From assembly GCF_014323705.1 (NCBI RefSeq), contig NZ_JABVEC010000008.1:62001-126000 (forward strand): a DNA stretch of 64,000 nucleotides, given 5' to 3'. Below the pieces are notes generated by a model that had not been told where the DNA came from, ran no database searches, and was given only the letters and a program-made list of their open reading frames with translations. Positions 50,248 through 59,778 of this stretch are shown one piece after another. Numbering within the stretch: the stretch's first letter is position 1; each line of letters opens with the position of its first letter. Made by a program: the position numbers and the translations under genes. Source of the DNA: Actinomadura alba (GTDB lineage: Bacteria; Actinomycetota; Actinomycetes; Streptosporangiales; Streptosporangiaceae).

Positions 50248-50562
50248 GACCTGCCCCCTTCCGCATCGGTCGCGGCACGCGACGGGTCAGGGCGGCAGGC
50301 CGGGCGACCGGCGGCGAGGTAGACGGCACCGCTGCAGTATCCCCGTTCAGCGCGGTGCGAGAGACCGATCCACGCAGAGACCGGTCGATGACTGGGCGGA
50401 GGACCACGCCGTACCTCCCCACGTCACGAGGACAGCAGTCGAACCGCAGCGGCGCGCAGCATGACGGCAGAGATCCGGCAGCACAATCCAAGATTCTTCG
50501 TACGTCCATCTCGCGGATATGGACGTACGGGTTCAACGGCACGATCTCGCAGAGGGAAGAGG
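50248..50562. other. Divergent intergenic region
   Basis: About 315 bases between the YibE/F gene and the FG-GAP gene without a supported gene. The right part (50480-50540) is AT-richer with ATATGGACGTACG and probably carries the promoter of the secreted protein. Confidence 0.4.
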
Positions 50563-52080
50563 ATGAGCAGGATCTCGAAGAGTTCCGGTGCGGCAGGGGC
50601 AGCGCGGCGACGACCGTTGATGCGGGGGGTAACGGCGATCGCGGTGCTCACCGGAGTCATGACGGCGGCACCTGCGCAGGCGGCCGGCGCGGCGAAACCC
50701 GGCGACTTCAACGGCGACGGCAGGGTCGATCTCACCGTCGGCGCGCCGGCCGCCGCGGTGAGTGGCGCGGACACCGGCGGCGTGGCGGTACTGAACGGCC
50801 TCCGCCCCCCGGGCACGTTGATCACGCAGGACACCGACGGCATCCCCGACACCGCCGAGAGCTACGACTACTTCGGCTGGGAGCTTGCGAGCGGGGACTT
50901 CGACGCGGACGGCTTCGCCGACCTGGCCGTGGGCACCCCCGATGAGGCCATCGACGGCGACGGCGACGGGAACGAGGAGGTCGGGGCCGGCTCCGTGACC
51001 ATCGTGTACGGCTCGCCGTCCGGCCTTGTCCCCCAGCGCAGTCAGTTGTTCACGCAAGCGTCCCCTGGCGTGCCCGGTGATCCAGGGTGGAACGAGCGAT
51101 TCGGCAACTCGCTCGTGACGGGGGACTTCAACGGTGATGGCAGGGCCGACCTCGCCGTCGGGTCGCCCAATGACCAGGACGGCCGTCAGTGGAGCGGATC
51201 GGTCACGATCCTGTTCGGTGGAGCGCAAGGGCTGTCCGGCACAGACGCGCAGCTCCTGGCCAATGAGGAGGACCCTTACGCGTACGACTACGGCATGCGG
51301 CTCGCGGCGGGCGACGTCGATGGCGACGGCACGACCGACCTCGCGCAGGTCGTCCGTACGAGTGCCGACGCGCGACTCGTCGGCTACCGGGGAGGCGGCG
51401 CCGGGCTCGACACGGCCGCACCGGTCCGTAAGGACCTGCCGGGTTTCTCGACGATGTTCGGCTCCATCGCGATGGGCGACCTGAACGGTGACGGCAGGGC
51501 GGATGTCGCCGTGGGCGACCCCGAATACTCGTCGGAATCCGGTGGCAAGGTAGCCGTGCTGTTGAGCCAGGGAGGCGCCTTCGCCGACCCGGCCCTCATC
51601 ACCCAGGGCAGCCCGGGTGTGCCCGACACCAACGAGGCCGATGACCGTTTCGGGTGGTCGCTCGCCATGGGCGACGTCGACCGGGACGGCAGAGCGGATC
51701 TCGCCGTCGGCGCTCCCGGAGAGGACATCGATCCGGACACGGCGATCGCCGCGGGCGCGGTGACCGTGCTGCACGGCTCGGCCGCGGGCGTCGGCACCCG
51801 TCAAGCCACGTGGATCAACCAGGACACCCCCGGCATCCCCGACGAGGCGGAGACCGCCGACCTCTTCGGGCGCACCGTGCTGCTGGCCGATCACACCGGC
51901 GACGGCAGGGCCGACCTGGTCATCGGCGTCCCGGAGGAGACGATCGATGGGTTCACCTCGACCGGGCTGGTCACCGTACTCGACGGTGCCCGCACGACTC
52001 GGGCGTCCGCTCACGACCTGCGCCAGGCAGGGGTCGCCGATCCGACCTTCGCGAGGTTCGGCTCCTCGCTGCTCCGCTGA
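50563..52080 (+). CDS. Secreted FG-GAP/integrin-like beta-propeller protein
   Basis: Exported protein of 505 residues from ATG 50563, with GAGG directly before it. The signal peptide (PLMRGVTAIAVLTGVMTAAP, then AQA) precedes seven FG-GAP repeats with calcium-binding DxNxDGxxD loops: DFNGDGRVDL, DFDADGFADL, DFNGDGRADL, DVDGDGTTDL, DLNGDGRADV, DVDRDGRADL and DHTGDGRADL. Seven blades fit one complete integrin-type propeller. Such proteins in filamentous actinobacteria are surface or extracellular, with binding rather than enzymatic roles presumed. Confidence 0.92.
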   Translation: MSRISKSSGAAGAARRRPLMRGVTAIAVLTGVMTAAPAQAAGAAKPGDFNGDGRVDLTVGAPAAAVSGADTGGVAVLNGLRPPGTLITQDTDGIPDTAESYDYFGWELASGDFDADGFADLAVGTPDEAIDGDGDGNEEVGAGSVTIVYGSPSGLVPQRSQLFTQASPGVPGDPGWNERFGNSLVTGDFNGDGRADLAVGSPNDQDGRQWSGSVTILFGGAQGLSGTDAQLLANEEDPYAYDYGMRLAAGDVDGDGTTDLAQVVRTSADARLVGYRGGGAGLDTAAPVRKDLPGFSTMFGSIAMGDLNGDGRADVAVGDPEYSSESGGKVAVLLSQGGAFADPALITQGSPGVPDTNEADDRFGWSLAMGDVDRDGRADLAVGAPGEDIDPDTAIAAGAVTVLHGSAAGVGTRQATWINQDTPGIPDEAETADLFGRTVLLADHTGDGRADLVIGVPEETIDGFTSTGLVTVLDGARTTRASAHDLRQAGVADPTFARFGSSLLR

Positions 52081-52088
52081 CACGAGTC

Positions 52089-52130
52089 GGGCGTACGTCA
52101 CGGTTCTGACTGAACCGGTGACGTACGCCC
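52089..52130. terminator. Terminator hairpin after FG-GAP gene
   Basis: The 18 bases at 52089-52106 and the 19 bases at 52112-52130 are complementary except for one bulged C, giving a very stable stem with a 5-base loop 8 bases after the stop. The core GCGTACGTCAC is mirrored by GTGACGTACGC. Confidence 0.8.
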
Positions 52131-52203
52131 TCGTCGGCAGCTGCCGAGCTCGATGGCCCTAGCGGTTGACTCTCACATCGATGGCAGGGCTTACGGTTGC
52201 GGC

Positions 52204-53013
52204 ATGGAGCTGCATGTCGTTCTGCCGGCCGAGTCACCCGCCATGGATCCGAGCCGCCTCACCGAGTTCGCCCGGCGCGCGGAGGACCTCGGTTACGAAG
52301 CAGTCTGGCTGCCGGACCACCCGTTGCCGCCGGAGGACTTCGGCCCGACATACGGCGGTGTGCACGATCCGCTGGTCGCGTTGTCCTACCTCGCCGCGGC
52401 CACCGACCGGATCCGGCTCGGCACGTCCGTGCTGATCCTGCCGCTGCGCGATCCGTTCGTGGTGGCCAAACAGGCCGCGACCCTCGATCGCCTCTCCGGC
52501 GGGCGCTTCACTCTCGGCGTCGGGATCGGCTGGGAGCGCCGCGAGTTCACCGCCCTGGGAGCCGACTTCGCCGCCCGCGCCGCGCGTACCGACGAGGCCA
52601 TCCGGCTGATGCGGCACCTGTGGGAGACCGGGCGCGGGCCCTTCGACGGCGCGCACTACCGATTCAGTACCGGCGTGTTCGAGCCCCGGCCGGTGCACGT
52701 GCCCATCCTGGTCGGCGGAATGAGCGAGGCCGCCCTCGCACGCGCCGCCGAACTGGCCGACATCTGGCAGAGCGTGCCGACCACCCCCGAACATTTCACC
52801 GAGCTGGCCGCCACGCTACGGCGACTGGCCTCCCGCCCGATCGGCACGGGAGCCCGTGCCATGTGGAAGCGGGAATGGGAGAAGGACCCGGGACTCATGG
52901 CGGCGGAGCTCGCGGAATGGGAGGCCGCGGGCGCCGACCACCTCGCCGTGTGGTTCGGCGAACATGAGGAGACCGTCCACCGCATGACCGCGCTCGCGGC
53001 CGCGCGGGGCTGA
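52204..53013 (+). CDS. LLM-class (F420-dependent type) oxidoreductase
   Basis: Luciferase-like monooxygenase-fold enzyme of 269 residues from ATG 52204. Conserved parts are RLTEFARRAEDLGYEAVWLPDH, TDRIRLGTSVLILPLRDPFV and TLDRLSGGRFTLGVGIGWER, with the C-terminal PILVGGMSEAALARAAELAD. These patterns are typical of TIGR03619-type F420-dependent enzymes of actinobacteria; the flavin or F420 choice and the substrate remain inferences. Monocistronic. Confidence 0.88.
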   Translation: MELHVVLPAESPAMDPSRLTEFARRAEDLGYEAVWLPDHPLPPEDFGPTYGGVHDPLVALSYLAAATDRIRLGTSVLILPLRDPFVVAKQAATLDRLSGGRFTLGVGIGWERREFTALGADFAARAARTDEAIRLMRHLWETGRGPFDGAHYRFSTGVFEPRPVHVPILVGGMSEAALARAAELADIWQSVPTTPEHFTELAATLRRLASRPIGTGARAMWKREWEKDPGLMAAELAEWEAAGADHLAVWFGEHEETVHRMTALAAARG

Positions 53014-53036
53014 CCATCCTGAGGACTAGGCGGCCG

Positions 53037-53477
53037 TCACGCCTCCGGACGGACGGCTGCCGCGTCGTCACTCATCGCGGTGAATACGGTCAGGGTCGAA
53101 GCCACGGCCTCAATGTCCATCGGCCCGATCAGCCGAATCCAGGCCAGCTCGGGCAGCCCGTCATGACGCCGGACGCTGACGAGCCCTTCAGGCCACGGAT
53201 GCGGACTTGCCGGGGCGTGAATCACCGAGACCTCATCGACGAAACAGCCCGAGGATTCGGGTGGTTTGCCGATCGACAGGTGATGGACGCCGGATAGCGA
53301 GATGGTGACGTCGGGCCACTCGGGGCCCTGCCTGAGCCCGATCTCCAACGCATCGTGGCCGTCAACGATGTCAAACGAGATCCGGTCGATGAAGTATCCC
53401 TCACACGACGCCAATATCTTGGCGGCGTTGCGACACACATTCTCGAAACGAGGGAGTCCGCTCGATTCCCTGGCCAT
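53037..53477 (-). CDS. Hypothetical protein
   Basis: Protein of 146 residues, unrecognised. Composition is balanced, alternating strands and turns (DGHDALEIGLRQGPEWPDVT), with no signal peptide or membrane segment, so it looks like a small cytoplasmic alpha/beta protein. Base composition is lower in GC than in the neighbours. It lies between an LLM gene (convergent) and a truncated phosphotransferase gene, on the strand of the latter. Confidence 0.6.
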   Translation of the reverse strand: MARESSGLPRFENVCRNAAKILASCEGYFIDRISFDIVDGHDALEIGLRQGPEWPDVTISLSGVHHLSIGKPPESSGCFVDEVSVIHAPASPHPWPEGLVSVRRHDGLPELAWIRLIGPMDIEAVASTLTVFTAMSDDAAAVRPEA

Positions 53478-53587
53478 GCCGCCGTCCCATCGGTGCTGGG
53501 TGATCTGTGATGCTGGCCAAGGGCATCGGTACCGGGTGGAACGGGTGGTGTGTCAGGAGGGTTCGGTCCGGCCTCGGTCGAGCAGGG

Positions 53588-54286
53588 CTACTCACGGCTC
53601 ACCCCGCCAGAGCCCTGCGGGTGACGACGGGGCTCGTGGCCGCTCCTGGTGACCTCTTCGACACGCCGGTCGAACTCCTCCAACCGCTCGCGGATGCCGG
53701 ATGCGTGGTCTGCGACCAGGGCTCTGGCGGGCTCGGCGAACGGCCCACCCCGCCAGGGCCGGTCCAGCTCCTCAAGGGCCTTCAGCAGCGGAACCCGTGT
53801 CGAAAGGTCCGGTTGGAGAACAGGGGTCGAGGCGGGAGATCTGCTGTGATGCAACTCGGCGAGCATGTCCACGACCAGGCCACGCTCGTGCGGCGTCAGC
53901 GTCTGACCGAAGTTCCCTGAGGTGGCGTCCACGAACGGGAAGACGCTCACGGCGTGCCGGCCGTCCACCCGGCGGAGTGTCTCCCCGTCGGCGGTGCGCA
54001 GCGGCGCCACGACGAAGTCGAGCGCCTCCTGATCGCGCAATGCCCACGCGGTGTCCATGGCCCGGTGCAGACCGGTGAAGGCGGCCTCCGGCCCGTCTCC
54101 GCAGTGACCCTTGTGCGCCAGGTCGGCGACGGTGACGAACGAATTCCGGCCACGGGAATCCACTGCGGTCCAATGATGATCGCCGAATCCCACCGGGGCG
54201 TACGCCAGAGAAACGGCCTCGATTCCCCACTCGTACAAGGAACGCCGCAATTCGGCTTCGTCGAAGTTCTCCGGTCGATCCCGCAT
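53588..54286 (-). pseudogene. Aminoglycoside-phosphotransferase-like gene truncated before its catalytic loop
   Basis: The N-terminal lobe matches the spectinomycin/aminoglycoside phosphotransferase-like family: WGIEAVSLAYAPVGFGDHHW, RNSFVTVADL and FVDATSGNFGQTL. In relatives the text after the SGHEP motif continues VVTHGEPHPGN (the catalytic Brenner loop) and a DWD metal site. Here, allowing one inserted base, it reads PVVT and then departs to RRALAG and stop; in the open frame it ends GHEPRRHPQGSGGVSRE. The catalytic Asp/Glu, metal site and about 100 residues are missing, so the product cannot phosphorylate by the usual mechanism. Confidence 0.75.
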
Positions 54287-54371
54287 ACCGGTCAGGTTTC
54301 CATGGAGCCGCCGTTCTCTGCACGCGCTGCGGCGCCGATCTCAGTCATCCGCCTCTCGGCCACACCGTCGT

Positions 54372-55859
54372 TCAGCGGGTCTCCTCGACGATCTCGGCCG
54401 TCGGGTCCCGCAGTTCCGGGTTGACGCGCTCGAACAGCGTCATGATGAGCACTCCCCCGAGGATCATCAGCGCGGCCCCGATGCGGAAGGCCAGCACGTA
54501 GCCCGACGTCACCGCCACCTCGGCCGGCACGCCACGCTCCATCTCGTCATCGGCGTACCGGAGTGCCAGGGTCACGAGGACGGCGAGGCCGAGCGCGCCG
54601 CCGACCTGCTGCATGGTGGTCTGCACGCCCGATGCCAAGCCGGAGTCCTGGACGGTGACCCCGTGCAGCGCGGCCGTGGTCGCGGCCGGCATGGTGGCGC
54701 CGGCGAACACCCCGAACACGATCATTCCCGGCAGGATGCCGCCGACGTAGGAGGTGTCGGTGTCGACCATGCTCGTCAGCAGGAGGCCCACGCCGGCGCC
54801 GATGAAGCCGGCGGCGGTCACCGCTCTGACGCCGAGGCGCGGAGTCAACGCGGTGCCGATCCCGATGCCGGCCCCGATCCCGAACGCTAGGGGCAGGTAC
54901 GCCAGCCCGGTCTGGAGCGTGGAGTAGCGCAACACGTGCTGCTCGAACAAGGTCAGCATGAAGGTGTACGAGATGAACGCCGCCATGAAGAACAGGGAGG
55001 CGACGTTGATGACCGACCTGGTCCGGTTGGCGAAGAACTCCAGCGGAACGAGCGGGTTCTTCGCACGACGCTCGACGACGAGCATCGCCAGGAGCAGGCA
55101 GACTCCGGCAAGGAGCGGAAGCAGCACCGTCGCGGACCCCCACGGATGCTCGGCGGCCTGCAGCAGCCCGTAGACGATGGCGATGAGACCGGCGGTCGAG
55201 GTGATCGCACCGGTGACATCGAGCCGGTGGTCCTCCTCCCGCACCATCCGGCTCTCGCCGACCATGCGCGGGAGGAGCAGAAAGACCACCAAGGCGACCG
55301 GCACGTTGATGAAGAAGATCCAGCGCCAGGACGTCAGATCGGTCAGGACACCGGAGATGACATAGCCCAGGGTCCCGCCGACCGCCACGAGCCCGCCCCA
55401 GATTCCGAGGGCCTTCGTCCGTTCCTTCGGGTCGGTGAACAGCAGGGCGATCAGGCCCAGCGACGCGGGCGCGGCGATCGCCTCGGCGGCGCCCTGACCG
55501 AACCGGCCCGCGACCATCATCCACGGGGCGACGGCGGCACCGCACACGACCGAGGACACCGCGAAGACGACCACACCGGTCAGCAACAGACGCCTGCGGC
55601 CGAAGACATCGGCCAACCGCCCGCCGAGGAGCAACAACCCTCCGGCCGTCAGCACGTAGCCGTTCACGACCCAGGTCAGGCCGGACTCCGAGAAGTCGAG
55701 GCCCTCCTGGATCAGCGGAAGTGCCACGTTCACGATGGTCATGTCCAGCAAGATCATGAACGACAGTCCGGAGAGCAGTGCGAGCGCCCACCATCGCCGT
55801 GGATCCGCCGGTGGAACGTCGGCGCTCTCCGAGGCCGTGCTCGAGTCGACCGTGGTCAT
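54372..55859 (-). CDS. MFS drug exporter, DHA2 (EmrB/QacA) type
   Basis: Membrane exporter of 495 residues with 14 hydrophobic helices. Motif A-like GGRLADVFGRRRLLL, motif C region WGGLVAVGGTLGYVISGVLTD and the start LLSGLSFMILLDMTIVNVALP are the DHA2 signatures, including the conserved membrane Asp in helix 1. It would pump out small hydrophobic compounds by proton antiport. No regulator is adjacent; the VOC-family gene lies 29 bases upstream on the same strand and may be cotranscribed. Confidence 0.92.
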   Translation of the reverse strand: MTTVDSSTASESADVPPADPRRWWALALLSGLSFMILLDMTIVNVALPLIQEGLDFSESGLTWVVNGYVLTAGGLLLLGGRLADVFGRRRLLLTGVVVFAVSSVVCGAAVAPWMMVAGRFGQGAAEAIAAPASLGLIALLFTDPKERTKALGIWGGLVAVGGTLGYVISGVLTDLTSWRWIFFINVPVALVVFLLLPRMVGESRMVREEDHRLDVTGAITSTAGLIAIVYGLLQAAEHPWGSATVLLPLLAGVCLLLAMLVVERRAKNPLVPLEFFANRTRSVINVASLFFMAAFISYTFMLTLFEQHVLRYSTLQTGLAYLPLAFGIGAGIGIGTALTPRLGVRAVTAAGFIGAGVGLLLTSMVDTDTSYVGGILPGMIVFGVFAGATMPAATTAALHGVTVQDSGLASGVQTTMQQVGGALGLAVLVTLALRYADDEMERGVPAEVAVTSGYVLAFRIGAALMILGGVLIMTLFERVNPELRDPTAEIVEETR

Positions 55860-55888
55860 GCTCGTCTCCTTGTGATCGATCTCGTACG

Positions 55889-56251
55889 TCAGGGGCTCAG
55901 CAGGCCGACGGGGTTGCCGTCAGGGTCGGTGAACACGGCCATCCGCCCCATGCCGGGCAGGGTCTGCGGCTCCAGGGTCCGGCTGCCGCCGAGCTCCTCG
56001 GCGCGCGCGAGCGCAGTGTCGACGTCGTCGACCTGGAAGTAGACGACGATCCCGGTGTAGGGGCTGCCGGGACCGGCCTGGCCGATCCCGCCCGCCGGCC
56101 GGTCGCCGTCCGCGCCCACCAGCGCGTAGGTCTCATCCAGTACGTTCACCGGCCAGCCGAACATCTCCTGGTAGAAGCGTCGCGCTCGGGGGGCGTCCGG
56201 AGAGGAGATGTCGAACCACGCGGGCGTATGTGGGTGTCCGGTCGATGTCAT
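55889..56251 (-). CDS. VOC-family (glyoxalase/bleomycin resistance-like) protein
   Basis: Protein of 120 residues from ATG 56251 with a textbook AAGGAGGA upstream. Two beta-alpha-beta-beta-beta units are seen: WFDISSPDAPRARRFYQEMFGW and IVVYFQVDDVDTALARAEEL, ending MAVFTDPDGNPVGLLSP. VOC proteins are metal enzymes or drug-binding proteins. Its position just before an MFS exporter on the same strand would suit a small resistance or detoxification unit; that is an inference. Confidence 0.88.
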   Translation of the reverse strand: MTSTGHPHTPAWFDISSPDAPRARRFYQEMFGWPVNVLDETYALVGADGDRPAGGIGQAGPGSPYTGIVVYFQVDDVDTALARAEELGGSRTLEPQTLPGMGRMAVFTDPDGNPVGLLSP

Positions 56252-56396
56252 GGGAGTCCTCCTTGCAGGGGCGGTCGTGCCCGATCGAAGGAGAGACTCC
56301 GGCCGTGGGCCGGAATCATCGCTCGTGAGCGAAGTTTCTTCGCGGCCCGCTGACAGCCGACCGCCGGACCGCCGGCCGCGCACGTATCGGCGGCTG

Positions 56397-57200
56397 CTAC
56401 GGACCTGACGCCGGGTCGCGGAGGCCATCGGTGACGAGCATGACGCTCAGGCCGGCCAGCGCGATCGCGATCGCCGGCACGACGACGAGCCGCGGCGAGG
56501 CGAGCAGGAGAGGGGTCGCTTCGCTGATCATGCCGCCCCAGTCGACGTGCGGCGGGGGGAGGCCGATGCCGAGGAAGCTCAGCGACGTGGCCGCGGTGAG
56601 TGATCTGGCGAAGTCGCCGGCGGCCACCGTGCAGGCCGGCCCGAGGACGTGCGGCGCGATGTCGTACCGCAGCAGTTGCGGGATCGAGGCGCCCATGGTC
56701 CGGCTGGCGAGCACGTAGTCGGTCATGGCGGTCCGGCGTACGACGGTGCGTACGACCGACGCGCAGCTCACCCAGCCCAGCGGCACCAACGCGATGAACA
56801 GCGTGGTGTATCCGGGCGGCAGGACGCCGGAGACGGCCAGTGCGAGGGTGAGCCCCGGCAACGCCAGTGCCATGGTCGAGGTCTGGCGCAGGATCCGGTC
56901 CGGCCAGCCGCCCGCCAGGCCCGCCACGGCACCGGTGACGGTCCCGATCACAGTGGTGGCGGCGGTGACGGCGAGCGCGAACAGCAGTGACGTACGTCCT
57001 GCGGCGGCCGTGCGCGTGAGCAGGTCGCGGCCGAGCTGGTCGGTTCCCAGCCAGTGACCCGGCCCCGGCGGCAGCAGCGCGTTCACCGGATCGGGCCGAT
57101 AGGGATCGTGCGGGGAGACCAGCGGCAGGGCGAAACAGCCCAGCACGACGACTGTGAGCAGCGCCCCTCCGGCCGTCAACCCCGCCGTCGGGCGGGTCAT
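56397..57200 (-). CDS. ABC transporter permease, DppC/NikC type
   Basis: Membrane protein of 267 residues from ATG 57200, within the stop of the upstream permease gene (ATGA). Six helices and the BPD_transp_1 EAA-like loop YVLASRTMGASIPQLLRYDIAPH are present, plus the N-terminal LVSPHDPYRPDPVNALLPPGPGHWLGTDQLGRDLLTR typical of DppC. It forms the channel with the DppB-type permease for peptide, nickel or similar uptake. No DppD/DppF ATPase follows it. Confidence 0.93.
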   Translation of the reverse strand: MTRPTAGLTAGGALLTVVVLGCFALPLVSPHDPYRPDPVNALLPPGPGHWLGTDQLGRDLLTRTAAAGRTSLLFALAVTAATTVIGTVTGAVAGLAGGWPDRILRQTSTMALALPGLTLALAVSGVLPPGYTTLFIALVPLGWVSCASVVRTVVRRTAMTDYVLASRTMGASIPQLLRYDIAPHVLGPACTVAAGDFARSLTAATSLSFLGIGLPPPHVDWGGMISEATPLLLASPRLVVVPAIAIALAGLSVMLVTDGLRDPASGP

Positions 57201-58129
57201 CGGCTCTTGTCCCGCAGGCGCGGATCCACCAGGGCGACGCACACATCGGCCAGCACCAGGACGAGCAGGGTGGCCATCGCGGCGAAGAGCACGTACCCCT
57301 GCACCATCGGGATGTCACGCTGGCGGACCGCGGTGACCGCGAGCTGACCCACGCCGGGCCAGTTGAACAGGGTCTCGACGACGACCGCACCGCCCACCAG
57401 CTCGATGAGCGCCACCCCGGCGGCGCTGATCGCTCCGGGCGCCGCGGCGGGCAGAGCGTGCAAGACGATCGCCCGCCGGACCGTCAGACCCTTGGCACGG
57501 GCGAGCGCCATGAACGGGCTGCCGTCGACGGCCGCGAGCTCTGACCTCAGCAGCCGCATGAGCGGAGCCGCGGTGGCGACGCCGAGCGTGAGACCGGGCA
57601 GGATCACCCCGTCGGCCGTGGCGTCGCCGCCGGTGGGAAGGATCCGCAGTTCGACCGCCAATACGCTGACCAGCAGGATGCCGACGACGTAGGGCGGGAC
57701 GGCCGCGATCGCCGACGTGAGGGCACGGGTGATCCGGCCGAGGGCGGTGTGCGGCCGGATCTGCGCGCGCACCGCCATCGGCACCGCGAGCGCGACCGCG
57801 ATGAGGAATCCCGCGCCCGCCAAGCGGAGCGTGGCCGGCACCCGCGAAAGAATCTGAGCGGCCACCGGAGTTCCGTCGGCGTAGGACCGCCCGAAATCAC
57901 CACGCAGCACGCCGTGGAGCCAGCCGAGGTACTGCACGGCCGCGGGCCGGTCGAGCCCGAGTTCGGCGCGCAGCGCGGCGACGCTCGCCTGAGTGGGCTG
58001 GATGCCGCCCCGGCGGAGGAGCTCCTCCGCCGGGTCACCCGGCGCCAGCGAGGTGAGTGAGAACGTCAGTACCGACACCACGAGCAGCGCGAAGGCCGCG
58101 CCGAGCGCCCGCGAGACGGCGAAGGTCAC
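57197..58129 (-). CDS. ABC transporter permease, DppB/NikB type
   Basis: Membrane protein of 310 residues with a DppB-type N-terminus: a helix followed by SLAPGDPAEELLRRGGIQPT, then LGLDRPAAVQYLGWLHGVLRGDFG. The EAA-like loop is YMALARAKGL-like (PFMALARAKGLTVRRAIVLH). It is preceded by the substrate-binding lipoprotein gene with a 4-base gap and followed with overlap by the DppC gene, so the three are one operon. Confidence 0.93.
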   Translation of the reverse strand: MTFAVSRALGAAFALLVVSVLTFSLTSLAPGDPAEELLRRGGIQPTQASVAALRAELGLDRPAAVQYLGWLHGVLRGDFGRSYADGTPVAAQILSRVPATLRLAGAGFLIAVALAVPMAVRAQIRPHTALGRITRALTSAIAAVPPYVVGILLVSVLAVELRILPTGGDATADGVILPGLTLGVATAAPLMRLLRSELAAVDGSPFMALARAKGLTVRRAIVLHALPAAAPGAISAAGVALIELVGGAVVVETLFNWPGVGQLAVTAVRQRDIPMVQGYVLFAAMATLLVLVLADVCVALVDPRLRDKSR

Positions 58130-58133
58130 CTTC

Positions 58134-59726
58134 TCAGCTCGCCGGTGCGATCTTGGCCAAGTCCACCAGATAGCAGGCGTCCTGGGTCAAGCCGGTGAGG
58201 GCGTTGCTCGCCACCACCGGGTTGTCCTGATAGGCCACCGGAATCATCGGACGGTCGGTGGCCAGCAACCGCTGCACCTTCCGATACAGGTCGCGTCGTT
58301 CCGTCGTGTCGGTGCTGACGGCGGCCCGGTCGATGAGCCGGTCGAACTCCTCGCTGTCGTAACCGAGCCCACGCTGACGATTCCACTCGGCGTCCGAGCG
58401 CAGGAACCGCCGGAACAGGTAGTCGGCGTCGCCGTTCGGGACGCTGTAGGCGCTGAGGAAGATGTCGTAGTCGCCGGACTCCATCGTCGTCTTGGTCGCC
58501 TCGACGGCACTCACCCTGGCCGGCAGGCCGGCCTGGTCCAGGGCCGACCTCAGCACCTCGGCGATGTCGGTGTAGGGAAACTGGCCGGCCTCGGCCGAGG
58601 AGATCAGGATCGTGATCGGCCGGCTGGGGCGACCCACCTCGGAGACGAGCCGGCGGGCCCGTTCCGGGTCGTACGGGGTGCGTACGTTCGGGTCGGCCAG
58701 GTCACCGAAGACCGGTGACAGGAACGATGCTCCCGGCGTGGCCGTGCCCGCCAGAAGCCTCTTCGCGATCATCGTGCGGTCGATCGTGAGATCGACCGCC
58801 TCACGCAGCCTCGGGTCGGCGAAGGGTCCTCGAGAGGAGTTGAAGGTCAGATAGTGGGTGAGCACCGACGGAGTGCGCGTGACTCGAAAGCGCCTGTCGG
58901 CGGCGACCGCGCCGACCTGCCCGGTGAGCAGGGCCCCCTTGTCGATGAGGGCGTCGACCTCACCCGCCCGCAACGCCGCCACCCGGGCGTTGGCGTCGGG
59001 GATCGTCCTGACCACCACCTTCCCCAGCGCGGGCCGCTTCCCCCAGTAGTGGGGGTTCGCGATGAGCTCGACGCGTTGTCCCTTGGACGAGGAGACCAGC
59101 ATGTACGGGCCGGTGCCCACCGGCTTTCCGGCGAAGCGGCCCGCTGCGTCGAACGCCGACGGCGCCTGGATCATGCTGAAGAAGTTCGCGAGCCGGGCCG
59201 GCAGGTCGGCCACCGGATCGGCGAGCTCGAACACCACCGCACCACCGTCGGCGCGTACCTCTTTCAACCTTCCGTAGGCGGACTCCATACCGGCGTCGAG
59301 GCTGAAGAACGGTGACTGCTTCGGCGCGATCCGCCGGAACCGTTCGATGTTCACGACCACCGCCTCGGCCGTCAGGGGGCTGCCGTCGCTGAACCGCACA
59401 CCACCACGCAGCTGGAAGGTCCACACCCGGCCATCGGCCGACCGCTTCCAGGTGGTGGCGAGGGCGGGTGATGGTTTCAGCTCGGCGTCCAGCGTGACCA
59501 GTGGCTCCCAGACCTGCAGCGCCTGGTGGGTGAAGTACGGGTCATCCGGGCCGGCGAACAGGTCACGCGGCGCGGCGAGCGTCAGCTGCCCGCTCCGGGC
59601 CTGCGCAGAGTCCCCGGACCCGCCGGCACAGGCCGACAGCAAGCCGATCAGGCCTGCGACCAGCGGGATCGCACATCGTCTCCACCATGGGGTTCCGCTT
59701 CGGCCGGCGCTCGCGAATGACGACAC
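58134..59726 (-). CDS. Family 5 extracellular solute-binding lipoprotein
   Basis: Lipid-anchored binding protein of about 530 residues from GTG 59726, which stands six bases after GGGAGGG; an ATG at 59732 directly abuts that site. The lipobox is LLSAC. SBP_bac_5 features include YFTHQALQVWEPLVTLDAEL, RVWTFQLRGGVRFSDGSPLT and PVGTGPYMLVSSSKG. This family binds peptides, nickel or metal chelates. It heads an uptake operon with two permeases but no ATPase. A Fur/Zur-like site lies about 55 bases upstream, and a His-rich secreted protein is divergent. Confidence 0.9.
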   Translation of the reverse strand: MSSFASAGRSGTPWWRRCAIPLVAGLIGLLSACAGGSGDSAQARSGQLTLAAPRDLFAGPDDPYFTHQALQVWEPLVTLDAELKPSPALATTWKRSADGRVWTFQLRGGVRFSDGSPLTAEAVVVNIERFRRIAPKQSPFFSLDAGMESAYGRLKEVRADGGAVVFELADPVADLPARLANFFSMIQAPSAFDAAGRFAGKPVGTGPYMLVSSSKGQRVELIANPHYWGKRPALGKVVVRTIPDANARVAALRAGEVDALIDKGALLTGQVGAVAADRRFRVTRTPSVLTHYLTFNSSRGPFADPRLREAVDLTIDRTMIAKRLLAGTATPGASFLSPVFGDLADPNVRTPYDPERARRLVSEVGRPSRPITILISSAEAGQFPYTDIAEVLRSALDQAGLPARVSAVEATKTTMESGDYDIFLSAYSVPNGDADYLFRRFLRSDAEWNRQRGLGYDSEEFDRLIDRAAVSTDTTERRDLYRKVQRLLATDRPMIPVAYQDNPVVASNALTGLTQDACYLVDLAKIAPAS

Positions 59727-59778
59727 AGACATCCCTCCCGAACGGTACACATGCGATCATCCCGCATCATCACCCCGA

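Noticed and set aside
50533..52101. Minus-strand frame (522 codons) opposite the FG-GAP gene
   Set aside because: Shadow of a repeat gene; the plus-strand propeller repeats are clear.
56252..56428. N-terminal extension of the VOC gene to 56428
   Set aside because: ATG at 56251 has a near-perfect ribosome site and gives the usual family start; the extension is Arg/Ser-rich.
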